This document shows, one piece after another, positions 1 through 5,847 of a stretch of 13,896 nt of DNA. The translations under genes and the position numbers were made by a program. The notes below the pieces were generated by a model, which worked only from the letters and a program-made list of their open reading frames with translations, searched no databases and was not told where the DNA came from. Position 1 is the stretch's first letter, and each line of letters opens with the position of its first letter. Source of the stretch: CAYUYM01 sp964449305 (GTDB taxonomy: Bacteria; Bacteroidota; Ignavibacteria; SZUA-365; CAYQST01); NCBI GenBank assembly GCA_964449305.1, contig CAYUYM010000085.1, positions 1 to 13,896 on the forward strand. The letters are read 5' to 3'.

Positions 1-364
1 GCGGACGTTCCGCGGTGATGACCACCTCGTTTTTCAGTTCCACCACCTGCTCGCCGATCTGGATGTTGATGCGCGTGGTGAGGTCGATGTTCACCACCAC
101 GTTGGCCACCGTCACCGGAGCGTACCCAATGGCACTTGCGCGCAGCTCATGGCGGCCGGGGGCGACGTTGATGATGGTGTAATTGCCATCGAGATCGGTG
201 GCGGCCCCCTGCGAGGTGCCAACGATCACGACGGCCACTCCCGGGATGCCTTCACCGGTCTTGCTGTCGGTCACCTTTCCGGCGATCTTGCCGGTGTTGC
301 CGGCGGTGAGTGACCAGGTCAGAAGGATCAGGAGCAGGGGAACAAGCGATACCCGTGTTCTCAT
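1..364 (-). CDS. TonB-dependent receptor-like protein, N-terminal part (runs off left edge)
   Basis: Not complete: the reading frame starts at the ATG at 364 and stays open to position 1 (about 121 codons). Residues 1-22 or so form a signal peptide (MRTR, then a Leu-rich core). It is followed by a carboxypeptidase-regulatory-like beta-sandwich domain with typical landmarks: GKIAGKVTDSKTGEGIPGV, GTSQGAATDLDGNYTI, VAPGRHELRASAIGY. The visible part ends with VVITAERP, which resembles the lead-in to a TonB box or plug domain. In FCB bacteria this arrangement usually belongs to outer-membrane TonB-dependent receptors, including SusC-like ones; other surface proteins also carry the domain, so the assignment rests on the N-terminus only. 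An AGGAAA ribosome binding site lies about 7 bases before the ATG. It follows the LacI-type gene on the same strand after 94 bp, which suggests nutrient (perhaps sugar) uptake under that regulator; this is inference. Confidence 0.72.
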   Translation of the reverse strand, partial: MRTRVSLVPLLLILLTWSLTAGNTGKIAGKVTDSKTGEGIPGVAVVIVGTSQGAATDLDGNYTIINVAPGRHELRASAIGYAPVTVANVVVNIDLTTRINIQIGEQVVELKNEVVITAERP

Positions 365-458
365 ACGCGTTTCCTGGTGTGTGGGTGAGTATGTCGATGC
401 AGTGATTGTCGCATGGTGGTGTTGGAGGCTGTGGGGATGCACGCCTGCGCTGGCGGCA

Positions 459-1478
459 TCAGCCGCGGTGTTCCATGGTGGTGTTGCGGACGATGAGTTC
501 GGGGGTGAACTCGCGGTGGATGGGCGCGGATCCCGGGGTTGCGATGATGTCGAGCAGGCGTTCGGTGGCGAGGAAACCCATCTGATAGATCGGTTGGCGC
601 ACTGTCGTCAGATCGTAGTTGCGGGCCAGCTCGATGTCGTCGAAGCTGACGATGGACATGTCGTCCGGGCAGGCGAGGCCGTGTTCCTTGAGCGCGCGCA
701 GGGCACCGATGGCCTGGATGTCGGAGGCGACGAACACCGCCGTGGGGCGCCTGTCAGACGGGAGTGCGAGGATCTCGCGCATCGCGTCGTGTCCCGCCTC
801 CTCGCTGAAGCCGTCGTTGCGCGCGTGGTCAGGCGGGTGAAACACGCCGGCCGATGTCACCTCATGGTGCGAGGAGAGGAAGGAAAGATAGCCCTGGAGC
901 CGTTCCGCCGATGGGAAAGCCTCAGGACAGCCGTTGATCATGGCCACATGCAGGTGCCGGAGCGTCATGAGGTGGTTCACCGCGTGGAACACGCCGACGC
1001 TGTTGGAGATGGTGAAGGAATCGAAGCTCTTATGGTAGCGGTCGATGAGGACGAAGGGGATGCGGCGTTCCAGGATGGTGTCCTCGAACTGCGGCGGAAC
1101 GGCCTCCGACGCGAGGATGATGCCGTCCACATGCCCGCCGCGGAGGGAGCGGTGGAGGTAGCCGGAAAGCTGGTCGTGGTGGTTGACCCCGCAGAGGATG
1201 AGGTCGTACTCCTTTGCGTAGAGGCAGTCCTGTATGCCGCGAAGCAGTTCCACGAAGAAGTAGTTCGTGATGAAGGGCATGATGGCCGTGAGCGTCCTGC
1301 CCGTGCGGCGGGCGAGGCGCTGCGCGGAGGCATTGGGCCGGTAGTCGAGCTGCGCGGCGATCTCCAGCACCAGCCGGCGCGTCTTGTCGGACACCGATGG
1401 ATGATTGTTCAGCACACGGGACACCGTGCCGATGCCCACCTGCGCCTTTCGAGCGATATCGTAGATCGTGAAGCCCAA
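459..1478 (-). CDS. LacI/GalR-family transcriptional regulator
   Basis: A 339-residue protein, the normal LacI-family length. Residues 3-50 are the helix-turn-helix and hinge: TIYDIARKAQVGIGTVSRVL, then NNHPSVSDKTR and the hinge region around YRPNASAQRLARR. From about residue 60 it has the periplasmic-binding-protein-like fold, with family landmarks such as VDGIILAS, PFVLIDR, AVFVASDIQAIGALRAL and SIVSFDDIELA. It should be a ligand-released repressor, probably for a sugar or related compound; the ligand cannot be read from the sequence. The start is a TTG at 1478 with GAGG six bases upstream. An ATG with a stronger GGAGGAA site lies 27 bases further upstream in the same frame but is cut off by a TGA, so either the TTG is the true start or the gene carries a nonsense change. 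Operator-like palindromes upstream suggest autoregulation. The TonB-receptor-like gene follows after 94 bp. Confidence 0.93.
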   Translation of the reverse strand: MGFTIYDIARKAQVGIGTVSRVLNNHPSVSDKTRRLVLEIAAQLDYRPNASAQRLARRTGRTLTAIMPFITNYFFVELLRGIQDCLYAKEYDLILCGVNHHDQLSGYLHRSLRGGHVDGIILASEAVPPQFEDTILERRIPFVLIDRYHKSFDSFTISNSVGVFHAVNHLMTLRHLHVAMINGCPEAFPSAERLQGYLSFLSSHHEVTSAGVFHPPDHARNDGFSEEAGHDAMREILALPSDRRPTAVFVASDIQAIGALRALKEHGLACPDDMSIVSFDDIELARNYDLTTVRQPIYQMGFLATERLLDIIATPGSAPIHREFTPELIVRNTTMEHRG

Positions 1479-1481
1479 CCG

Positions 1482-1505
1482 TCACCTCGCGCTGTTGTCT
1501 GCCAT
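1482..1505 (-). other. Seven-codon leader ORF in frame with lacI-type gene, ended by TGA
   Basis: Reading on the minus strand, ATG at 1505 encodes MADNSAR and meets TGA at 1484-1482. The next codon is CGG and then the TTG used for the regulator, all in one frame. GGAGGAA (1511-1517) sits five bases before the ATG, a better ribosome binding site than that of the TTG. It may be a leader peptide that couples translation to the regulator, or the original N-terminus of the regulator interrupted by a CGA-to-TGA change or a sequencing error. Confidence 0.4.
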
Positions 1506-1523
1506 CACACTTCCTCCAAATCA

Positions 1524-1537
1524 TGGAAGCACTTCCA
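1524..1537. promoter_or_regulatory. LacI-type operator, site 1 (TGGAAGCACTTCCA)
   Basis: Perfect 6-bp half-sites TGGAAG/CTTCCA around a central CA. The form and length are those of LacI-family operators; it closely resembles the TGGGAGCGCTCCCA box recognised by CelR/CebR-type LacI regulators. It overlaps the proposed -7 box of the adjacent LacI-type gene and lies just upstream of its ribosome binding sites, as expected for autorepression. Confidence 0.6.
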
Positions 1538-1565
1538 AGGTACATCGGGGAAATGTGAGAGTCAA
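1535..1565 (-). promoter_or_regulatory. Candidate promoter of the LacI-type gene
   Basis: On the minus strand TTGACT (1565-1560) is followed after 17 bases by TACCTTGG (1542-1535). TACCTTGG fits the Bacteroidetes -7 consensus TAnnTTTG at all but one defined base, and TTGACT also matches a -35 box in five of six positions. The -7 box overlaps the edge of the palindromic operator at 1524-1537, so a bound repressor would block it. Confidence 0.45.
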
Positions 1566-1644
1566 CCTTCATGGTTCTGTGACAAGGATTTACGGCTGTC
1601 GCCGCAGATCGGGTCACGTACTGCACAAAGGTTGAAGCCAAACA

Positions 1645-1658
1645 TGGAAGCACTCCCA
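1645..1658. promoter_or_regulatory. LacI-type operator, site 2 (TGGAAGCACTCCCA)
   Basis: Identical to site 1 at 13 of 14 bases, including the same central CA, and placed 121 bp away in direct orientation. It lies 99 bp before the nuclease start and upstream of that gene's weak promoter candidate. Two copies could allow looping or could place the divergent nuclease gene under the same regulator. The spacing and the shared sequence are direct observations; binding is inferred. Confidence 0.5.
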
Positions 1659-1756
1659 GTTTGTTCCGGCGGGGTGGGGGGAAAGGCATGGAGGAATCGC
1701 ATCGGCGCTGTATCTTGTCGTACACATCATCCATGTTCCACACAGCCCCGCCCGCC

Positions 1757-2461
1757 ATGCTCCGTCACACATCCCTCGTCCTGAGCCTCATGCTTGTTGT
1801 GCAACTCGCCGCCTGCGCGCAGGAACACCACACCGTCACGCGCGTTGTCGATGGTGACACCTTTGTCATCGAAACGGGCGAGCGTGTGCGCCTGCTCGGC
1901 GTGGACACGCCGGAGAAATGGGAGTCCGCCAAGCTGGACCGCGATGCCGAACGCACGGGGCACGACAGGAAGCTCATCCAGGCGCTGGGGGAGAAGGCCT
2001 CGGCCTTCGCAAAGGCGCTGGTGGAGGGGAAGCGTGTGCGTCTTGAAGGCGACCCCATCAACTCCGACAAGGACAAGTACGGCAGGCTGCTGCGCTATGT
2101 CTACCTGGAGGACGGCACCTTCGTGAACATGACGCTGGTGCGCGAGGGGTATGCAAACGCCTACACACGCTTCCCGCTGACGAAGACGGACGAGTTCCTC
2201 GCCGCGCAGCGCGATGCCCGCGAGCACAGACGCGGCCTCTGGGCCGACGACGTCTTCGCCAACGATGCACCCGCCCAGGCGCCCGCCGCAGCACCTGCGC
2301 CCGCACCTGCGGTGGCGCCACAGAAGGCGACAGGGAAGTACTGGATCAACAGCTCATCAATGACACGGCACAACAGCGGATGCAAATACTTCGGAAAGAC
2401 ACGGAACGGGTGGTTCACGGACACACCCGAGGGGAAGGCGTGCAGCCAGTGCGGGGGGTGA
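1757..2461 (+). CDS. Thermonuclease (SNase-like) lipoprotein with C-terminal Cys/His domain
   Basis: A 234-residue protein. Residues 1-19 are a lipoprotein signal ending in the lipobox LAAC, with the lipidated Cys at 20, so it should be anchored in an envelope membrane. Residues 25-165 or so are a staphylococcal-nuclease domain with its active-site set: D32 and D34 (VVDGDT), R45 (VRLLGVDTPE), D50 and E53, and R110 (DKYGRLLRYVY). It should cut DNA and RNA with calcium. A Pro/Ala linker (about 174-192) leads to a 40-residue tail with RHNSGC, then KACSQCGG at the end: H205, C209, C229 and C232 could bind zinc. The start was chosen because it gives a clean lipoprotein signal; in-frame ATGs at 1688 and 1733 would add a non-signal extension. 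A weak -7-like box TATCTTGT lies at 1711-1718. Divergent from the LacI-type gene, with operator-like site 2 in between. The long domain homology is certain; the function of the tail is not. Confidence 0.92.
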   Translation: MLRHTSLVLSLMLVVQLAACAQEHHTVTRVVDGDTFVIETGERVRLLGVDTPEKWESAKLDRDAERTGHDRKLIQALGEKASAFAKALVEGKRVRLEGDPINSDKDKYGRLLRYVYLEDGTFVNMTLVREGYANAYTRFPLTKTDEFLAAQRDAREHRRGLWADDVFANDAPAQAPAAAPAPAPAVAPQKATGKYWINSSSMTRHNSGCKYFGKTRNGWFTDTPEGKACSQCGG

Positions 2462-2471
2462 GTGGATGAAA

Positions 2472-2505
2472 GAGTTCCAGAGTTGAAGGGTTGAAGAGTT
2501 GAAGA
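2472..2505 (+). repeat. Tandem octamer repeat, GAGTTGAA units
   Basis: Consecutive octamers GAGTTCCA, GAGTTGAA, GGGTTGAA, GAGTTGAA just after the nuclease stop codon, four units with few differences. No gene or terminator hairpin is evident in it. The unit resembles dispersed intergenic filler repeats seen in several FCB genomes (from memory). Confidence 0.6.
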
Positions 2506-2569
2506 GGTCTGAAACCGCGGGCGTGGCGTGGTTGGACAGGGTGAAGCGGTTCCTCCCTGGAATTCCGCA

Positions 2570-2601
2570 TTTGGATTTTCGACGAATTCGTCGTATATTC
2601 G
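2570..2601 (+). promoter_or_regulatory. Promoter of the tRNA-Thr gene (Bacteroidetes type)
   Basis: TTTG at 2570-2573 is followed after 20 bases by TATATTCG at 2594-2601, which matches the -7 consensus TAnnTTTG at all but one defined base; spacing and content fit the -33/-7 promoter of Bacteroidetes. Transcription would begin near 2609, about ten bases before the tRNA. This is the best promoter in the window and supports the FCB placement. Confidence 0.6.
2580..2593. promoter_or_regulatory. 14-bp perfect palindrome in the tRNA promoter spacer
   Basis: CGACGAATTCGTCG is its own reverse complement over all 14 bases and directly abuts the -7 box TATATTCG. Its place between -33 and -7 is that of a repressor or MerR-type operator, but no cognate regulator is identified. 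Confidence 0.4.
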
Positions 2602-2618
2602 TGAACTGCTTTGCCGAC

Positions 2619-2691
2619 GCCATCCTAGCTCAGCTGGTAGAGCAGCTCATTCGTAATGAGCAGGTCATCGGTTCGAATCCGATGGATGGCT
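2619..2691 (+). tRNA. tRNA-Thr (anticodon CGU)
   Basis: A 73-base cloverleaf. The acceptor stem is GCCATCC/GGATGGC. The D arm is GCTC...GAGC with AGCTGGTA in the loop. The anticodon arm is GCTCA-TTCGTAA-TGAGC with CGT in the anticodon position, reading ACG (Thr). The variable loop is AGGTC and the T arm is ATCGG-TTCGAAT-CCGAT. The discriminator base is T at 2691. CCA is not encoded (TCCC follows), so it is added after transcription. Confidence 0.96.
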
Positions 2692-2698
2692 CCCCCTG

Positions 2699-2729
2699 AA
2701 ACCCCCGCTTCCCTCGAACGGGGGTTTTT
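2699..2729 (+). terminator. Rho-independent terminator after tRNA-Thr
   Basis: AAACCCCCG (2699-2707) pairs perfectly with CGGGGGTTT (2719-2727) across an 11-base loop and runs into TTTTT at 2725-2729. It lies eight bases after the tRNA end and shows that the tRNA is transcribed as its own unit. Confidence 0.88.
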
Positions 2730-2822
2730 CCTTTGTACACAGCAGGCGTGACGTGCCCCATTGTTTTCCGCCTTTCCAATCCCTATCATGCGCCCTTGTT
2801 TCACCGTCCGGGACGGCCGGGC

Positions 2823-3887
2823 ATGCACCGATCTCCTCGAATCCGCCTCATCCTGCACGGCCTCGCGCTGTGTTTCGCGTCCCTGCTGGCGGTCCCTGCT
2901 GTGCAGGCACAGGACCACCTTGACGGCATTGTTCCCGACACGGGGCTGGTGCGTCTCGTTCTGCTCCAGTCCCTCGATCCCATCGTGGGAACGGTGGCGG
3001 AGATCGATGCGGAGCAGGTCACCATTCGCACACAGGCCGGCACGCTGAAGGAGTTCCGGCGAACCATGGTGCTCCACGCGCACGAGCTGTATCACTTCGT
3101 CGACGCGTCTCCACCCGCGCCTGCCGTCGACAGCACAGACCGGGTGCTTGAGCTGCGCGGGGGTGTCCTGCTCGTGGGCCGCATCATGACCATGAACGAC
3201 AGCGTCATCATCATGCGTCGCAACGACGGCCGGCATCTCAGCATCCCGATCGCGGCCACCCTCTCGCCGAGACTGTTCCGTGACGGCGATGGCTCTCCGG
3301 CAGCCGTCGCCCCCCCCGCCCCGGATCAGCATTCCAGTGCCCTCTTCTTTTCACCAACCGCGCGTCCGCAGCAGCGGTTCACCATCTCGTGGATAGAGGG
3401 CGTGATCGGCGCTGCGTCGGTGGGCATCGGCGACGTCCTGTCGCTGTCCGTGCTCGGCACCTTTGGTGGCGGAATGGGGTTCGCCAAGATCACCATCCTC
3501 AACACGCCGTTCATCACCGTGGCGGCTTGCGGAAGCGCCAACCTCAATGGCGATGGCGTCGGCCCCGGCGGCATCGTGACAATCGGTGACGACGACAACG
3601 CCCTGACCGTGGGGCAGTTTTACTCGGACGGGAACCTGTCCTGGACCATCATCGGCGGCGAGATTCGGATCGGCCCACGCGTGAAGCTCATGATGGAGAA
3701 CTTCATCACCTCCAGCGGGTACAGGACCGACAACGCGTTCCACATCTTTGGTGTGCGCGGCGGTCTGGGGAAGTCCATCCTCTGGGAGTTCGGCATGCTC
3801 ATCATGAATCACGTCGGCAGCTCGAACTCCGGCAGGCATGAGGACTACTTCCCGCTGCCCTTCGGGGCTCTGCATTTCCTTTTCTGA
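2823..3887 (+). CDS. Exported protein of unknown function
   Basis: A 354-residue protein with a clear signal peptide (residues 1-29; basic start, Leu/Ala core, cleavage likely after VQA). I do not recognise a named family. Residues about 36-165 hold two similar beta-rich stretches: PIVGTVAEIDAEQVTIRTQAG, preceded by a hydrophobic strand, and LRGGVLLVGRIMTMNDSVII followed by DGRHLSIPIA. This resembles the 'gives G-x-I, then V-x-I-x-T-x-D-G' pattern of small beta-barrel repeats in exported FCB proteins. The C-terminal part (about 210-354) is Gly- and hydrophobic-rich with alternating strands and ends in Phe (ALHFLF), which suggests a beta-barrel or outer-membrane insertion. The start was chosen for the signal peptide; an in-frame ATG 90 bases upstream would add a non-signal segment. 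The inverted repeat CCGTCC-G-GGACGG lies a few bases before the start. Confidence 0.8.
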   Translation: MHRSPRIRLILHGLALCFASLLAVPAVQAQDHLDGIVPDTGLVRLVLLQSLDPIVGTVAEIDAEQVTIRTQAGTLKEFRRTMVLHAHELYHFVDASPPAPAVDSTDRVLELRGGVLLVGRIMTMNDSVIIMRRNDGRHLSIPIAATLSPRLFRDGDGSPAAVAPPAPDQHSSALFFSPTARPQQRFTISWIEGVIGAASVGIGDVLSLSVLGTFGGGMGFAKITILNTPFITVAACGSANLNGDGVGPGGIVTIGDDDNALTVGQFYSDGNLSWTIIGGEIRIGPRVKLMMENFITSSGYRTDNAFHIFGVRGGLGKSILWEFGMLIMNHVGSSNSGRHEDYFPLPFGALHFLF

Positions 3888-3936
3888 GGTGTCAGGCCCG
3901 CGTGTGCACCGGTTTTTCTTTCACCACCGGTTGCGC

Positions 3937-3944
3937 TAGTTTGC
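3937..3944 (+). promoter_or_regulatory. Weak -7-like box before the M49 peptidase gene
   Basis: TAGTTTGC resembles TAnnTTTG but is one base short between TA and TTTG, and no clear -33 TTTG is seen 20 bases upstream. If used, transcription would begin close to 3952, right at the hairpin at 3954-3969. Confidence 0.25.
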
Positions 3945-3953
3945 ATGAAGAAT

Positions 3954-3980
3954 GTGCGCCTCGGCGCACCTGCTTTTCTT
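3954..3980 (+). terminator. Hairpin with T-rich tail between the exported protein and the peptidase
   Basis: GTGCGC (3954-3959) and GCGCAC (3964-3969) are complementary across a CTCG tetraloop and are followed by CTGCTTTTCTT. It may be a weak terminator of the upstream gene (67 bases after its stop), or a structured 5' end of the peptidase mRNA. The stem is short and the T-run is broken. Confidence 0.35.
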
Positions 3981-3998
3981 CACGCATCTGAGGAATTC

Positions 3999-5663
3999 AT
4001 GAAACATGTCATGCTCGCTTCCATCCTGCTCGTGATGGCGGCCCTCGTCGTTTCCTGCAACAAACCCAAACTTGGACATACGAAATCCATGCCCGAAGAC
4101 CTTCCCTCCCTCGAGGAGCGCTTCGCCTCCTACGCCCCCGTCACGCTCAGCGCCGATCTCTCGCACCTCACGCCGAAGGAGCGGCAGGTGGTGCAACTCC
4201 TGGTGGAGGCGGCGAGGATCGCCGACGACATCTTCTGGATGCAGACCTCGCCCGATGCCATCGCCGTGCGTGATTCGCTCGATTCGCTCACCACACCGGA
4301 GGCGGACATGCTTCGTCGCTACGTCCGCATCAACTACGGCCCCTACGACCGCATCTACAGCGGCGTGCGCTTCACCGGCACAGGGCCGGAGATGAAGCCG
4401 CCCGTGGCGAACTTCTATCCGCAGGACATGTCGCGCGAGGAGTTCGAGGAGTATGTGACGAAGAATCCCGCACAGAAGGAGGCCCTGGAAAGCCAGTACA
4501 CCATCGTGAAGCGCGAGGGGAGGGGACTCGTGGCGGTGCCCTTCCACGAGGCATACAAGGAAAAGGTGGACGCCCTGGCCGCCAAGCTGGAGGAGGCCGC
4601 CAAGCTCGCGGACAACCCGACGCTGCGGAAATACCTCACGCTGCGCGCCAAGGCCGTCCGCACCGACGACTACTACGAATCCGATCTTGCATGGATGGAC
4701 CTTGACAGCCCCATCGACGTTGTCATCGGCCCCATCGAGAACTATGAGGACGAGCTCTTCAACTTCAAGACGGCCTACGAGGCGGCGGTGCTGGTGAAGG
4801 ATGCAGACGGGACGCGCGAGCTGCAGATGTTCAACTCGCACATCGATGCCTTCGAGAAGAATCTCCCCGAGGATCCGAAGTACATCCGCGAGCACGCGGG
4901 CTCGGCCAATGTGATCGAGGTGGTGAACGTGGTGCATTTTGCCGGTGATTTCCAGAAGGGCGTGAAGACCATCGCGGCCTCGCTGCCCAACGATCCGCGT
5001 GTGACACAGGCACGCGGCGGCAAGAAGCAGATGTTCAGGAACATGATGGAGGCGAAGTTCGACAAGATCGTCGCGCCCATCGGCGGCCGCATCCTCGAGG
5101 CCACGCTCATCCCCTTTGTGGACCGGAAGGCCTTCACGAACTTCGTCACGCTCCATGAGATCTCGCACACGCTCGGCCGCGGCTATGTGTATGGCAACGA
5201 CACGCTGTCCGTACGCCGCGCGCTCAGGGACCGGTATTCCGCCATCGAGGAGTGCAAGGCCGACGTCCTCGGGCTCTACAACAACCGCTACCTGCTCCAG
5301 ATCGGCGCCATCACGCCCGACTTCATGAAGCGGCTGCTCGTCACCTACGTGGTCGGGCTCTACCGCTCACTGCGCTTCGGCGCGGAGGAGGCACACGGTC
5401 TGTCGAACCTCATCCAGCTGAACTTCCTGCGCGAGAAGGGCGTGATCAAGGTGATGAGCGACGGACGCATCAGCATCGACGAGCGTTCCTTCATGGACCA
5501 GGTGGGCCTGCTCGCACGCGAGGTGCTCACCATCGAGGCCGACGGCGACTACGACCGCGCCAACACCCTCATCGACCAGCACGGAAAGCTCACGCGCGAA
5601 ATCCAGGACATCGTCTCACAACTCAAGGACATTCCGCGGGATCTGGATGTGTCGTATCAGTGA
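3999..5663 (+). CDS. Lipoprotein metallopeptidase, dipeptidyl-peptidase III (M49) type
   Basis: A 554-residue protein with a lipoprotein signal ending in VVSC (Cys 20), so it should be anchored in the envelope. Zinc-site motifs are HEISH at 386-390 (H386, E387, H390) and EECKAD at 417-422 (E418 as third ligand). These correspond to HEXXGH and EECRAE of dipeptidyl peptidase III. Here the first motif is the five-residue HEISH, a form I recall from the short DPP III of Caldithrix abyssi. The block around 305-365 (NVIEVVNVVHFAGDFQKGVK, then TIAASLPNDPRV) is shared with the M49-like domain of plant NUDT3-type proteins. DPP III removes dipeptides from the N-terminus of short peptides. At 554 residues it belongs to the short class rather than the 700-residue eukaryotic form. 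The start was chosen for the TGAGGA ribosome binding site at 3989-3994 and the signal peptide. It probably scavenges peptides in the periplasm; this is inferred from location. Confidence 0.88.
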   Translation: MKHVMLASILLVMAALVVSCNKPKLGHTKSMPEDLPSLEERFASYAPVTLSADLSHLTPKERQVVQLLVEAARIADDIFWMQTSPDAIAVRDSLDSLTTPEADMLRRYVRINYGPYDRIYSGVRFTGTGPEMKPPVANFYPQDMSREEFEEYVTKNPAQKEALESQYTIVKREGRGLVAVPFHEAYKEKVDALAAKLEEAAKLADNPTLRKYLTLRAKAVRTDDYYESDLAWMDLDSPIDVVIGPIENYEDELFNFKTAYEAAVLVKDADGTRELQMFNSHIDAFEKNLPEDPKYIREHAGSANVIEVVNVVHFAGDFQKGVKTIAASLPNDPRVTQARGGKKQMFRNMMEAKFDKIVAPIGGRILEATLIPFVDRKAFTNFVTLHEISHTLGRGYVYGNDTLSVRRALRDRYSAIEECKADVLGLYNNRYLLQIGAITPDFMKRLLVTYVVGLYRSLRFGAEEAHGLSNLIQLNFLREKGVIKVMSDGRISIDERSFMDQVGLLAREVLTIEADGDYDRANTLIDQHGKLTREIQDIVSQLKDIPRDLDVSYQ

Positions 5664-5692
5664 ATGCGGGTGAATGGAGAATGGTGAATATG
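5660..5692 (+). repeat. GTGAATG-type degenerate short repeats after the peptidase gene
   Basis: GTGAATG, GGTGAATGG, GAATGG and GGTGAAT units follow one another right after the stop codon. It looks like the same class of low-complexity intergenic filler as the GAGTTGAA units elsewhere in the window. No gene or strong terminator is seen in 5664-5847, apart from GGCACA/TGTGCC (5758-5763/5783-5788) without a T-run. Confidence 0.4.
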
Positions 5693-5847
5693 GCAGAACA
5701 GGAAGCAGGAATGATGAGGGTGGCGGTTCAGCATGAGCCGGTGTGAAGGACGTTGACGGCACAAGGCAGGCCGGCCATTGTCTGTGCCCCAACACCTTCC
5801 TGTTTCCTTTCACCCATTCCGCCCCATGTGTGCAGGGCCGCTGGTCA

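Noticed and set aside
365..458. Possible separate promoter or operator between the LacI-type gene and the TonB-receptor-like gene
   Set aside because: No copy of the TGGAAG operator and no convincing -33/-7 pair; the two genes may be cotranscribed.
1562..1635. TCAACCTT (1562-1569) and AAGGTTGA (1628-1635), an 8-bp inverted repeat
   Set aside because: Arms are short and 58 bases apart; such a pair is expected by chance and no function suggests itself.
183..1784. Open frame of 533 codons on the plus strand opposite the LacI-type gene
   Set aside because: It is antisense to a clear LacI-family gene, has no recognisable domain, and contains the low-complexity Arg/Val/Glu/Asp/Gly composition typical of shadow frames in GC-rich DNA.
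3936..5168. Minus-strand open frame of 410 codons over the M49 peptidase
   Set aside because: The plus-strand frame carries the signal peptide and zinc motifs; this one is a shadow.
5758..5788. Possible bidirectional terminator GGCACA/TGTGCC between the peptidase gene and corA
   Set aside because: Six-bp stem, 19-base loop and no T-run on either strand.
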